A stretch of 64,000 nucleotides of DNA, from assembly GCF_049472135.1 (NCBI RefSeq), contig NZ_JBMOVV010000012.1, positions 28,045-92,044 on the forward strand, written 5' to 3'. A program made the position numbers and the translations under genes. The number at the start of each line of letters is the position of its first letter. The first letter of the stretch is position 1. The notes below the pieces were generated by a model. That model was given only the letters and a program-made list of their open reading frames with translations. It ran no database searches and was not told where the DNA came from. Shown in pieces: positions 7,729 to 16,135 of the stretch. Source of the DNA: Arcobacter_B sp049472135. Lineage in GTDB: Bacteria; Campylobacterota; Campylobacteria; Campylobacterales; Arcobacteraceae.

Positions 7729-8838
7729 ATGCAAAATATATCAAGGTTTCTGATAGCTTTTTTTCTGTTTATAATACTAGTAATATATTACTTTTATAAA
7801 ACAAATCAAAGTGAAACAGTTAAAATAGGGTTTGTAGGAGCATTGACTTCTAAGTACTCTGTTTTAGGTAATGCAATGATGAATGGCGTACTTCTTGCCT
7901 TTGATGAGATTGATTATAAAATTAATAATAAAAATATTGAAATTATTTTTAAAGACGATAAAAAAAATCCCCAACTAAATAAGCAAATAGTTAATGAATT
8001 TATTGAAAATGATATAAAAATAGTAATAGGTAATGTAACTAGTACGATGTCAAAAGTATCTATGTCTATTATAAATAATCATAAAGATATGTTTATGATA
8101 TCAGCTGCTTCTGCTAGTAATGAATTTACAGGTAAAGACGACCAGTTTTTCAGGGTTCATGTGGCAAATAATCCTTTAAGATTTGATTCTTTCTCTTCAT
8201 ATATTTTACAAAATCAGTATAATAAAGTTTATGGTTTATATGACCCTGATAATGAGACTTATACAAAAGACTATTTAATTAATTTTGAAAAAAGTTTTGT
8301 AAATAAAGGTGGTGAAAAGCTTTTAAGTTTTGAAAGTACTGATATAAACTTAGAGCAACTAGTAAAAAATATTACAACTTCAAATCCAGACTTGATTTTA
8401 ATGTGTGCAAACTCTGTTGATTCAGCTAGGGTTATTCAATACTTAAGGCTTAAAGGTATTAAGACTAAAATTGCATTAGCAGAATGGGCTATGACAAAGT
8501 CATTTTTAGAAAATGCAGGAAAATCTTCTGAAGGGGTTATTTTTAACATTGATTTTGATCCAAGATCTAATAATCCTAAATATAAAAATTTTGTAAAAAA
8601 CTATAGACATAAATATAATCAAGAACCTTCAATGTACGCAGCTAAAGCTTATGAATTAGCTCAAATAATAATCGAAATGCTAAAAAAAGGTGATGATACT
8701 CAAATCAAAGAAAATTTACTAAAGCAAAAAAGTTTTGATGGTTTAATCGATACTATAGTATTTGATGATTTTGGTGATGTAGTTAGGCGTTATTATACAT
8801 TTGAAGTAAAAAATGGTGAGTTTGTAAAAATAAAATGA
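7729..8838 (+). CDS. periplasmic-binding-protein-like (type 1 fold) sensor protein
   Basis: A 369-residue protein with an N-terminal hydrophobic segment (about 5-22, a signal or membrane anchor) followed by a type 1 periplasmic binding fold of the branched-chain amino acid/amide ABC receptor family. The opening KIGFVGALTSKYSVLGNAMM and the later NPDLILMCANSVDSARVIQ and SMYAAKAYELAQII segments are typical. No ABC permease or ATPase gene is nearby. Instead the stop overlaps the start of a histidine kinase (ATGA at 8835-8838), which implies translational coupling. The likely role is therefore ligand capture for that kinase rather than transport, as in other binding-protein/kinase pairs. There is no lipobox, and the hydrophobic segment lacks an obvious cleavage site, so it may stay membrane-tethered. 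The ligand is unknown. Confidence 0.85.
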   Translation: MQNISRFLIAFFLFIILVIYYFYKTNQSETVKIGFVGALTSKYSVLGNAMMNGVLLAFDEIDYKINNKNIEIIFKDDKKNPQLNKQIVNEFIENDIKIVIGNVTSTMSKVSMSIINNHKDMFMISAASASNEFTGKDDQFFRVHVANNPLRFDSFSSYILQNQYNKVYGLYDPDNETYTKDYLINFEKSFVNKGGEKLLSFESTDINLEQLVKNITTSNPDLILMCANSVDSARVIQYLRLKGIKTKIALAEWAMTKSFLENAGKSSEGVIFNIDFDPRSNNPKYKNFVKNYRHKYNQEPSMYAAKAYELAQIIIEMLKKGDDTQIKENLLKQKSFDGLIDTIVFDDFGDVVRRYYTFEVKNGEFVKIK

Positions 8839-10988
8839 TTAAAGAAAAAAGTCTAAAAAAAGAGATTTCACAATTATACATAGTTATTTGTGTTTCAATT
8901 ATTATTGTTATGGGTGTATTTTCTGCATTTAATCTTTATAAAAATAGATTAAATAGTATAGATCACAGTCAAGAACAAGTTTTAACACAAGTAGAGTATG
9001 AGATAAACAATTTTATAAATAATACTATTAAAGTAGAGAACTATTTGAAAAAGAACTATTTTACTAATAGTAGTATTATCAATAATATTGTGGAAATTGA
9101 TAGAAATATTTCAAGTGTTTTAGTATTAAGTAAAGATGGAATCATAGAAAATTTTGCAGCCATACAAAACTTGAATATATATAAAGGCTTTGACTATTCT
9201 AATAAAAGATATTTTAAAGAAATACGAAATGAAAATGATACTTTTTGGTCAAGTGTTTTTTTATCAAGTGTTGATGAAGAACCTTCAATCTCTTACAGTT
9301 TTATGCATAAAGAAAAAGTTTTTGTTTTTTTAATCAAGTTTACTGATGTTTCAAATTTTATTAAAAGGTTTAAAAATATTGATAAATCTCATATGATTAG
9401 AGTTTTTGATAATGATGGAACAATTATTATTAACCCTGATGCAAATGATATGGTATTACAAAGATTTAATGCTAGCTATTCAGGTGTTTATGAAAGTTTA
9501 ATCAATAAAGTTGAACCCTATGAACAAGTTACTTTTAATCCAATAAAAGGCAATAAAACTCAATATGGAACATATGTAAATATTAAAAAGACAAATTGGA
9601 AAGTTGTTGTAAGAGAAGATTACACAAAAGTGATTGATCTTTTAATGAGTACTTTGTATCTCTCTTTTTTATCTATAATAGTCTTTTCATTTCTTTCAAT
9701 TTACATATCACTAAAATTCTCAAAAAAGATTTTTAGTGTATTTGATAAACTACAAGATACAACTAGACAAATAGCAAATGGTAACTACAGTATAAATCTT
9801 GAAAAAAGTAACTATTTGGAGTTTAATAAACTTATAAGCAGTTTTAATAAAATGAAAAAAGAAGTTGATAAAAGAGAAGAGTATTTAGAAGAGTCTTTAG
9901 ATAGTTTTAAATCTCTTTTTAATTCAACTTTAGAATCTATTGTTTTAACTAAAGATGCAAAGATTATTGATGTTAATGATGTTACTATTGAATTACTAGG
10001 AGCAAAAGATAAAAATGATTTTGTAGGTAAAAGTATGATGGATTTTATTTCTCCTGAATATAGGAATTTAGTAAAGAAAAATCTTCAAAAAGATACAGAA
10101 CCTTATGAGGTTGAACTTATTAAATTAAATAAAGAAAAGATAAATGTATTTGTTCAAGGTAAACTTTTAAACTTTTTAGGTGAAACAGTAAGATTAACAG
10201 CTGTTATTGATATTACTGATGTAAAACAAAAAGATAGATTGCTATTCCAACAATCTAAAATGGCATCAATGGGTGAAATGATAGGAAATATTGCTCATCA
10301 ATGGAGACAACCTTTAAGTGTAATTACAACTTGTGCAAGTGGAATTAGACTTGAAAAAGAGTTAGACTCTTTAACTGATGAAAGGTTAAATGTTAGTATT
10401 GAAAACATAATAGAAAACTGTAAATATTTATCTAAAACAATTGATGATTTTAGAAACTTCTTTAAAAAAGATAGAGTACTTGAAGAGTTTGATTTAAATG
10501 AATATATAAATAAAGTTTTAAAATTAGTTGGTTCAAGCTTAAAAAACAATGAAATTGATGTTGATTTAAATTTTGAAAAAGACTTATATTTAAAAGGTGT
10601 TCCAAGTGAATTTATGCAAGTTATAATAAATTTAATTAACAACTCTAAAGATGCATTTGTTTTAAATAATATTGAAATTAGAAATTTAAAAATTACTACT
10701 AAAATAGAAAATAAAAATATCAAAATAGAGATTATTGATAATGCAGGAGGAATTAGCGAATCAATAATTGACAAAATCTTTGAGCCTTATTTTACTACTA
10801 AACATAAATCAAAAGGTACAGGTATTGGTCTATATATGTCTCATCAAATTATTACAGAGCATTTTAAAGGTTCGATAAATGTTAAGAATAATGAAACTTT
10901 AATCAATGAAAAAGTATATCCTGGTACTAACTTTACTATATTAATTCCAACAGAAATAGAGAATCAAATTTTAGACTATACAATTTAA
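8835..10988 (+). CDS. membrane sensor histidine kinase (HAMP, PAS) paired with the binding protein
   Basis: A 717-residue kinase built like the one at 4494-6608. It has a first transmembrane helix (about 14-36) and a periplasmic Cache-like region containing YSNKRYFKEIRNENDTFWSS, the pattern seen in double-Cache domains. A second helix (about 270-295), a HAMP and a PAS domain (about 360-465) follow. The kinase core has H-box NIAHQWRQPL (H488), N-box NLINNSKDAF, DNAGGI and GTGIGLYMSHQI. Its ATG lies inside the stop region of the binding-protein gene. The two are probably one signalling unit in which the binding protein presents a ligand to the periplasmic domain. No response regulator follows; the next gene is clpB. 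Confidence 0.91.
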   Translation: MIKEKSLKKEISQLYIVICVSIIIVMGVFSAFNLYKNRLNSIDHSQEQVLTQVEYEINNFINNTIKVENYLKKNYFTNSSIINNIVEIDRNISSVLVLSKDGIIENFAAIQNLNIYKGFDYSNKRYFKEIRNENDTFWSSVFLSSVDEEPSISYSFMHKEKVFVFLIKFTDVSNFIKRFKNIDKSHMIRVFDNDGTIIINPDANDMVLQRFNASYSGVYESLINKVEPYEQVTFNPIKGNKTQYGTYVNIKKTNWKVVVREDYTKVIDLLMSTLYLSFLSIIVFSFLSIYISLKFSKKIFSVFDKLQDTTRQIANGNYSINLEKSNYLEFNKLISSFNKMKKEVDKREEYLEESLDSFKSLFNSTLESIVLTKDAKIIDVNDVTIELLGAKDKNDFVGKSMMDFISPEYRNLVKKNLQKDTEPYEVELIKLNKEKINVFVQGKLLNFLGETVRLTAVIDITDVKQKDRLLFQQSKMASMGEMIGNIAHQWRQPLSVITTCASGIRLEKELDSLTDERLNVSIENIIENCKYLSKTIDDFRNFFKKDRVLEEFDLNEYINKVLKLVGSSLKNNEIDVDLNFEKDLYLKGVPSEFMQVIINLINNSKDAFVLNNIEIRNLKITTKIENKNIKIEIIDNAGGISESIIDKIFEPYFTTKHKSKGTGIGLYMSHQIITEHFKGSINVKNNETLINEKVYPGTNFTILIPTEIENQILDYTI

Positions 10989-10989
10989 C

Positions 10990-11018
10990 TTGACAAATAT
11001 ACACTCAAGTGCTATAAT
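10990..11018 (+). promoter_or_regulatory. clpB promoter, consensus -35 and -10
   Basis: TTGACA at 10990-10995, a 17-base spacer and TATAAT at 11013-11018 make a textbook vegetative promoter. It begins right after the stop codon of the upstream kinase. The start point would fall just at or in the CIRCE-like operator. Confidence 0.8.
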
Positions 11019-11022
11019 TTTG

Positions 11023-11049
11023 TTAGCAGTTAAATTAAAGGAGTGCTAA
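11023..11049 (+). promoter_or_regulatory. CIRCE-like HrcA operator in front of clpB
   Basis: TTAGCAGTT, nine bases, GAGTGCTAA. The CIRCE consensus is TTAGCACTC-N9-GAGTGCTAA, so the left arm differs at two positions and the right arm is perfect. It lies immediately downstream of the -10 element. The right arm overlaps the ribosome-binding site (AGGAG), so it could act as a DNA operator and possibly also affect the mRNA. HrcA repression of chaperone genes is known in Campylobacter; hrcA itself is not in this window. Confidence 0.82.
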
Positions 11050-11051
11050 AT

Positions 11052-13628
11052 ATGAATAAATTATTTGAAAAACTAACAAATCAAATGCATGAGGCTATTG
11101 ACTCTTCAGTAGCATTGGCTTTACATAATAAGAATCAAGAAATTGAAGTAATACATTTTGTTTGGGCATTATTAACAAATACAAATTCAGTATTAAATCA
11201 ATTATTAGATAAAATGAATATAGACAAAGCAGCAATTGAACTTGAAGCAAAATCATATGCTTCAAAACTTCCAGCTGTTTCAAGTGTGACAAAAGAGAAT
11301 ATTAAACTATCAAGAAATTTTATATCAAGTATTGAAAATGCAGAAGGCTTAATGGTAAAAAACGGTGATAAGTTTATAGCTGTTGATACTTGGCTTATTT
11401 CTAATTTTGAATCACAAGTGTTAAAAGATGTATTAGGAAAATATATAAACTTACTAGATGCAAAAAAGCAATTAGAAGCTATGAGAGCAGGTAGTACAAT
11501 AGATAGTGCTACAAGTGATGAAAATCTTGAGGCTTTAGAAAAATATGGAATTGACTTAAATAAAAAAGCTATTGATGGAGAACTTGATCCTGTAATTGGT
11601 AGAGATGAGCAAATTAATAGAATGATGCAAATTCTAATTAGAAAAACTAAAAATAATCCTATTTTATTAGGAGAGCCAGGAACTGGTAAAACTGCGATAG
11701 CAGAAGGTTTAGCTCAAAGAATAGTAAATAAAGATGTTCCAACTTCATTGCAGAATAAAAAAGTAGTAACTTTAGATATGAGTGCTTTAATAGCAGGAGC
11801 AAAATATAGAGGTGAGTTTGAAGATAGATTAAAAAAAGTAGTTGATGAGGTTAAAAAAGCAGGAAATATTATTCTGTTTATTGATGAAATTCATACAATT
11901 ATTGGAGCAGGTGCTAGTGAAGGTAGTATGGATGCTGCAAATATTTTAAAACCTAGTTTAGCAAGGGGTGAACTTCATACAATAGGTGCAACTACACTTA
12001 AAGAGTATAGAAAGTATTTTGAAAAAGATGCAGCTATGCAAAGAAGATTTCAACCTGTAAATGTAAATGAACCAAGTGTAAATGAAGCTTTACAGATTTT
12101 AAGAGGTATAAAAGAGAAATTAGAAACACACCATAATGTAGTAATTAATGATAGTGCTTTAGTTAGTGCTGCTAAGTTATCTAATCGATATATTACAGAT
12201 AGATTTTTACCTGATAAAGCTATTGACCTTATTGATGAAGCAGCAGCTGAACTTAAAATGCAAATTGAAAGTGAGCCAATTGCTCTATCTAAAATAAAAA
12301 GAGAGATTCAAACAATAAATGTTGAAAAAGAAGCTCTTAAGATGGAAAAATCAAAGAAAAATGAGCAAAGATTAGAAGAGATTGAAAAAGAACTTGCAAA
12401 TCTAAATGAAGAGAAACAGAGTTTAGAAGTAAGATTTGAGAATGAAAAACAGACTTTTAATGCAACAAGTGAATTAAAAACAAAAATTGATCAGTTAAAA
12501 ACAAAAGCACAAATTGCAAAAAGAGAATCTAATTTTGAGCAAGCTGCCTCAATTGAGTATGGTGAAATTCCAACATTAGAAGCAAAAATAAAAGAGAATG
12601 AAGAAAAATGGCAAAGAATGCAAGAAGAAGGAACTCTTCTTCGAAATTCTGTTGATGAAGAAGCAATTGCTAGTATAGTGTCTAGATGGACAGGAATACC
12701 TGTAAATAAAATGCTTGATAGTGAAAAGCAAAAAGTTTTAAAAGTTGAATCGGTTTTAAAAGAAGATGTAATTGGACAAGATGAGGCATTAAAAGCTATT
12801 TCAAGAGCTATAAAAAGAAATAAAGCAGGATTAAGTGAAGAATCAAGACCAATAGGCTCTTTTATGTTCTTAGGACCAACTGGTGTTGGTAAAACTGAAT
12901 CGGCAAAAACTTTAGCTAGATTTTTATTTGATGATGAAAAATCACTTATTAGATTTGATATGAGTGAATATATGGAAAAGCATGCAGTCTCTAGACTTAT
13001 AGGTGCAGCTCCTGGATATGTTGGGTATGAAGAGGGTGGTCAATTAACTGAAGCTGTTAGAAGAAAACCTTATAGTGTAATACTTTTTGATGAGATTGAA
13101 AAAGCACATCCAGATGTATTTAATATTTTATTACAAGTGTTAGATGATGGTAGATTAACAGATAATAAAGGTGTTACAGTTGATTTTAAAAATACAATAA
13201 TAATTCTAACATCAAATATTGGAAGTTCTAAAATAATTGAAATAAGTGATAAAGATAATAGAAAAAAAGAAGTTTTAGATGAGTTGAAATCTCACTTTAG
13301 ACCAGAGTTTTTAAATAGATTAGATGACATTGTTATTTTTGAACAATTAAATTTAGAAGCAATTACAAATATTGTAGATATTTTATTTGAAGCTATTAGA
13401 AAAAAAGTTGAACAAAAAGAGATAGAAATAATTTTAACACAAAAAGCAAAAGAGTTTATTGCAAAGGTAGGCTTTGACCCTGTATATGGTGCTAGACCTT
13501 TAAAAAGAGCAATTTATGAAATTGTTGAGGATAGATTGGCAGATTTAATCTTAGAAGATAAAATAACAGAAGGTTCTGTAGTTACATTTGATATTCAAGA
13601 TGATGAAATCAAAGTTGATATTAAATAA
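11052..13628 (+). CDS. clpB: ATP-dependent protein disaggregase ClpB
   Basis: ClpB is the hexameric AAA+ disaggregase that works with DnaK to rescue aggregated proteins after heat stress. The order is an N-terminal Clp repeat domain (about 1-145), AAA-1 with Walker A GEPGTGKT (K213) and FIDEIHT, a coiled-coil middle domain (about 405-530) that separates ClpB from ClpA/C, AAA-2 with GPTGVGKT (K614), and a C-terminal D2-small domain with GARPLKRAI. I start it at the ATG (858 residues, typical) because AGGAG is eight bases upstream; a GTG nine bases earlier lies inside the operator. It is surrounded by kinase genes but has its own consensus promoter and CIRCE-like site, so it is regulated as a heat-shock gene. 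Confidence 0.97.
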   Translation: MNKLFEKLTNQMHEAIDSSVALALHNKNQEIEVIHFVWALLTNTNSVLNQLLDKMNIDKAAIELEAKSYASKLPAVSSVTKENIKLSRNFISSIENAEGLMVKNGDKFIAVDTWLISNFESQVLKDVLGKYINLLDAKKQLEAMRAGSTIDSATSDENLEALEKYGIDLNKKAIDGELDPVIGRDEQINRMMQILIRKTKNNPILLGEPGTGKTAIAEGLAQRIVNKDVPTSLQNKKVVTLDMSALIAGAKYRGEFEDRLKKVVDEVKKAGNIILFIDEIHTIIGAGASEGSMDAANILKPSLARGELHTIGATTLKEYRKYFEKDAAMQRRFQPVNVNEPSVNEALQILRGIKEKLETHHNVVINDSALVSAAKLSNRYITDRFLPDKAIDLIDEAAAELKMQIESEPIALSKIKREIQTINVEKEALKMEKSKKNEQRLEEIEKELANLNEEKQSLEVRFENEKQTFNATSELKTKIDQLKTKAQIAKRESNFEQAASIEYGEIPTLEAKIKENEEKWQRMQEEGTLLRNSVDEEAIASIVSRWTGIPVNKMLDSEKQKVLKVESVLKEDVIGQDEALKAISRAIKRNKAGLSEESRPIGSFMFLGPTGVGKTESAKTLARFLFDDEKSLIRFDMSEYMEKHAVSRLIGAAPGYVGYEEGGQLTEAVRRKPYSVILFDEIEKAHPDVFNILLQVLDDGRLTDNKGVTVDFKNTIIILTSNIGSSKIIEISDKDNRKKEVLDELKSHFRPEFLNRLDDIVIFEQLNLEAITNIVDILFEAIRKKVEQKEIEIILTQKAKEFIAKVGFDPVYGARPLKRAIYEIVEDRLADLILEDKITEGSVVTFDIQDDEIKVDIK

Positions 13629-13650
13629 TTAAAATATTATAACAGTATTT

Positions 13651-13693
13651 ATAACTCTTTTTTGCTATAATTTAAAAAAGCAAAAAGAGTTAT
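13651..13693. promoter_or_regulatory. long inverted repeat surrounding the -10 box of the fourth kinase
   Basis: ATAACTCTTTTTTGCT (13651-13666) and AGCAAAAAGAGTTAT (13679-13693) are complementary over 15 of 16 positions, with one A bulged. The 12-base centre begins with the rest of a TATAAT (13666-13671), and the right arm carries the AGAG ribosome-binding region before the ATG at 13697. It could be an operator, or a hairpin ending clpB transcripts, although no T-run follows. Confidence 0.5.
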
Positions 13694-13696
13694 ATT

Positions 13697-15628
13697 ATGT
13701 TAAAAGCTGAAAAAGATATTGTAAATTTAATAAAATTTTTACCTGTTGTATTAATAATCCTTTTCTCTTTTTTAATTACAATCTTTTTATATAGTGAAAA
13801 TCAAAATAGATTTGAAACTGAACTTAAAGATCTTGAAGATAAATATATTAAAATAAACAAAGATGAAATAGAATTTCAAGTTAAAAAAGTAATTGAAACT
13901 ATTTTATATGAAAAAGAACTCTCATTTAACAGACTTAAAAAAGACATAAAAGTACAAGTTGATAATGCTTATAATATAGCCTTATCAATTTATAAAAATA
14001 ATCAAGATAAATCAGAAGAAGAAATAAAAAAACTTATAAAAGACTCCTTGCGTGATGTAAGATTCAACGATAGTAGAGGATATTTATTTATTTATGAAAT
14101 GAATGGAGTAAATATCTTACATCCACTGAAAAGTGAACTTGAAAATAAAAGTTTATGGAACTATCAAGATAAAAAAGGAACTTTTTTACTTCAAGAAATG
14201 AATAAAATTTTAAGAACACAAGATTCTACTTATTATAGTTGGTATTGGAATAAACCTAATGACTTAAATAAAGAGTACAAAAAGTTAGGTTACTTTAAAA
14301 AGTTTGAACCTTTTAATTGGTTTATAGGAACAGGTGAATATATAATTGATGCGCAAGAACAATTAAAAGAAGATGTTGCAGAATCAATAAGAAATTTACG
14401 ATATAAAAAAAATGGGTACTTTTTTGCTTTAACTTATAGTGGAGATTATATAAGTTACTATTTAAAAGATTTTATTGGCAAAAATATAAAAGATTTAAGT
14501 ATCTCAAAAAATGATGAAGAAACACAAAAGAGAATGATTGAATTAGCAAAAGCTAATGGTGGATTTATATCTTATGTGCATAATCAAAAACCTAATGGTT
14601 CTTTAGATGTATCAAAGATAAGTTATGTTGCTGGACTTAAAAACTGGGAATGGATTATTGGTACAGGTTTTTATATGGATGATTTACATGAGCAAATCAA
14701 TGAAAAAAAAGAGTTATTAAAAAAGGCTAATAATAAATCACTAATTAAACTATTAGTAGTAAGCTTTTTTATAACTTTAATTTTACTGGTTATATTTATT
14801 TATATTTCATCTATTCTTGAAAATAAGTTTGAATCATATAAAGTTGAGATAAAAAGAAAAATAGATGAAAATATAAAAAAAGATAATATACTAGCCCATC
14901 AATCAAAAATGGCAGCTATGGGTGAAATGCTTGGTAATATTGCTCATCAATGGAGACAGCCACTTTCAACTATCTCTACAATGGTAACAGGATTAAAGGT
15001 AAAAAAAGAGTTAGGACAAGAGGATTTAGAGTTAGAAAGAACTTCATATGATAAAATAAACAATCAAATTCAATATTTGTCTAGAACTATTGATGATTTT
15101 AGAGATTTTTTTAAACCACAAAAAGATTATGAAGAGTTTAATATTAAAAGAACTTTTGAAAAAACATTTGATTTAGTTGATGCACAATTGACAAGTAAAT
15201 ATGTAAATGTTATAAAAGATATTGATGAAGTAAGAATAAATAGTTTAGAAAATGAGCTAATACAGGTATTTATAAATATTATCAACAATGCTCGTGATGA
15301 ACTTTTAAAATTAAATACAAAGCGTTATATAAAAATTGATTGTAAAAAGAAAAAAGATTTTGTAGAAATTAAATTTTATGATAACGCAGGTGGAATTGAA
15401 AGTGAAATCCTAGATAGGATTTTTGAACCATATTTTACAACAAAAGCCGAAGAACAGGGAACAGGAATAGGACTTTTTATGTGTGAAGAAATTATAGTAA
15501 AACATTTAAATGGTAAAATAACAGTTGAAAATGACGAGTTTTATATTGATGATATTAAGTATAAAGGGGCAAAATTTACTATTATTTTACCCTTAAACAA
15601 TAATAAAACTAATGAAGATTTAAGTTAG
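13697..15628 (+). CDS. sensor histidine kinase with tandem Cache domains
   Basis: A 643-residue kinase. The first transmembrane helix is at about 15-33. A large periplasmic region carries two Cache_2-like modules: the first with SRGYLFIYEMNGVNILHP and GYFKKFEPFNWFIGTGEYI, the second with KNGYFFALTYSGDYISY and GLKNWEWIIGTGFYMDDL. A second helix at about 348-372 is followed by a short coiled coil and the kinase core: H-box NIAHQWRQPL with H417, N-box NIINNARDEL, DNAGGI and GTGIGLFM. Tandem Cache_2 modules typically bind small organic acids or other metabolites in the periplasm; the ligand here is unknown. It has no PAS domain and no neighbouring regulator. Confidence 0.91.
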   Translation: MLKAEKDIVNLIKFLPVVLIILFSFLITIFLYSENQNRFETELKDLEDKYIKINKDEIEFQVKKVIETILYEKELSFNRLKKDIKVQVDNAYNIALSIYKNNQDKSEEEIKKLIKDSLRDVRFNDSRGYLFIYEMNGVNILHPLKSELENKSLWNYQDKKGTFLLQEMNKILRTQDSTYYSWYWNKPNDLNKEYKKLGYFKKFEPFNWFIGTGEYIIDAQEQLKEDVAESIRNLRYKKNGYFFALTYSGDYISYYLKDFIGKNIKDLSISKNDEETQKRMIELAKANGGFISYVHNQKPNGSLDVSKISYVAGLKNWEWIIGTGFYMDDLHEQINEKKELLKKANNKSLIKLLVVSFFITLILLVIFIYISSILENKFESYKVEIKRKIDENIKKDNILAHQSKMAAMGEMLGNIAHQWRQPLSTISTMVTGLKVKKELGQEDLELERTSYDKINNQIQYLSRTIDDFRDFFKPQKDYEEFNIKRTFEKTFDLVDAQLTSKYVNVIKDIDEVRINSLENELIQVFINIINNARDELLKLNTKRYIKIDCKKKKDFVEIKFYDNAGGIESEILDRIFEPYFTTKAEEQGTGIGLFMCEEIIVKHLNGKITVENDEFYIDDIKYKGAKFTIILPLNNNKTNEDLS

Positions 15629-15635
15629 GTTTAAC

Positions 15636-15641
15636 TATAAT
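15636..15641 (+). promoter_or_regulatory. putative -10 element of the rpmH operon
   Basis: TATAAT 36 bases before the rpmH ATG, close behind the stop of the upstream kinase gene. No clear -35 box. It would drive rpmH-rnpA-yidD-yidC-khpB-mnmE. Confidence 0.5.
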
Positions 15642-15677
15642 CCGCAACTTAATTAGTGAATGTAGAGGAAAACTAAC

Positions 15678-15812
15678 ATGAAAAGAACATATCAACCACA
15701 CAATACTCCTAGAAAGAGAACACATGGTTTTAGAGTTAGAATGTCGACTAAAAACGGTAGAAGAGTTATCAAAGCTAGAAGAGCTAAAGGTAGAAAAAGA
15801 TTAGCTGTTTAA
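15678..15812 (+). CDS. rpmH: 50S ribosomal protein L34
   Basis: The 44-residue L34 starts MKRTYQPHNTPRKRTHGFR and ends GRKRLAV, the highly conserved sequence of this very basic large-subunit protein. It starts at ATG after AGAGGAA. It is first in the cluster rpmH-rnpA-yidD-yidC-khpB-mnmE, which is conserved across bacteria. Its 3' end contains both the AAAGG site and the apparent ATT start of rnpA, so the two genes overlap by 13 bases. Confidence 0.97.
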   Translation: MKRTYQPHNTPRKRTHGFRVRMSTKNGRRVIKARRAKGRKRLAV

Positions 15813-16135
15813 GCAAACAACATCGACTGAATAGTCAAAGAGATTTTAACAAACTATATAAAAGCGGCAAAAAGTGGCATACAAGCTCTTTTGTCGCTTT
15901 TTTTAGTTCTGACACAGAATTAAAAGCTGCTTTTGTTACTTCAAAGAAAGTAGGCAATGCGGTTTTAAGAAATAAGGCTAGACGAAGATTAAGAGCTTTA
16001 TTTGCTTCATATGAAAATCAAATTCAAACTGGTAAATATATTTTTGTAGCTAAAAATAGCATAAGTGAAAATGATTATCTAAAGTTGAAAAAAGATTTTG
16101 ATTTTGCTTTTAAAAGATTAAACCTTTTTAAATGA
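15800..16135 (+). CDS. rnpA: ribonuclease P protein component, apparent ATT start
   Basis: RnpA is the protein subunit of RNase P, which removes 5' leaders from tRNA precursors. The frame ending at 16135 contains the family features in order: KQHRLNSQRDFNKLYKSGKK, FVTSKKVGNAVLRNKARRRL (the basic RNR-type signature) and LKKDFDFAFKRL. There is no ATG, GTG or TTG between the upstream in-frame stop at 15791 and the conserved N-terminus. The only plausible initiator is ATT at 15800, nine bases behind AAAGG inside rpmH, giving 111 residues. A CTG at 15827 would cut off conserved residues. The 3' end overlaps yidD (ATGA). A sequencing error is a weaker explanation because the reading frame is otherwise intact and the length normal. 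Confidence 0.9.
   Translation: MSCLSKQHRLNSQRDFNKLYKSGKKWHTSSFVAFFSSDTELKAAFVTSKKVGNAVLRNKARRRLRALFASYENQIQTGKYIFVAKNSISENDYLKLKKDFDFAFKRLNLFK

Noticed and set aside
15800..16135. rnpA as a pseudogene or frameshifted gene because no standard start codon exists
   Set aside because: The frame is uninterrupted from the conserved N-terminus to a coupled stop, all signature motifs are present, and a good ribosome-binding site precedes the ATT.
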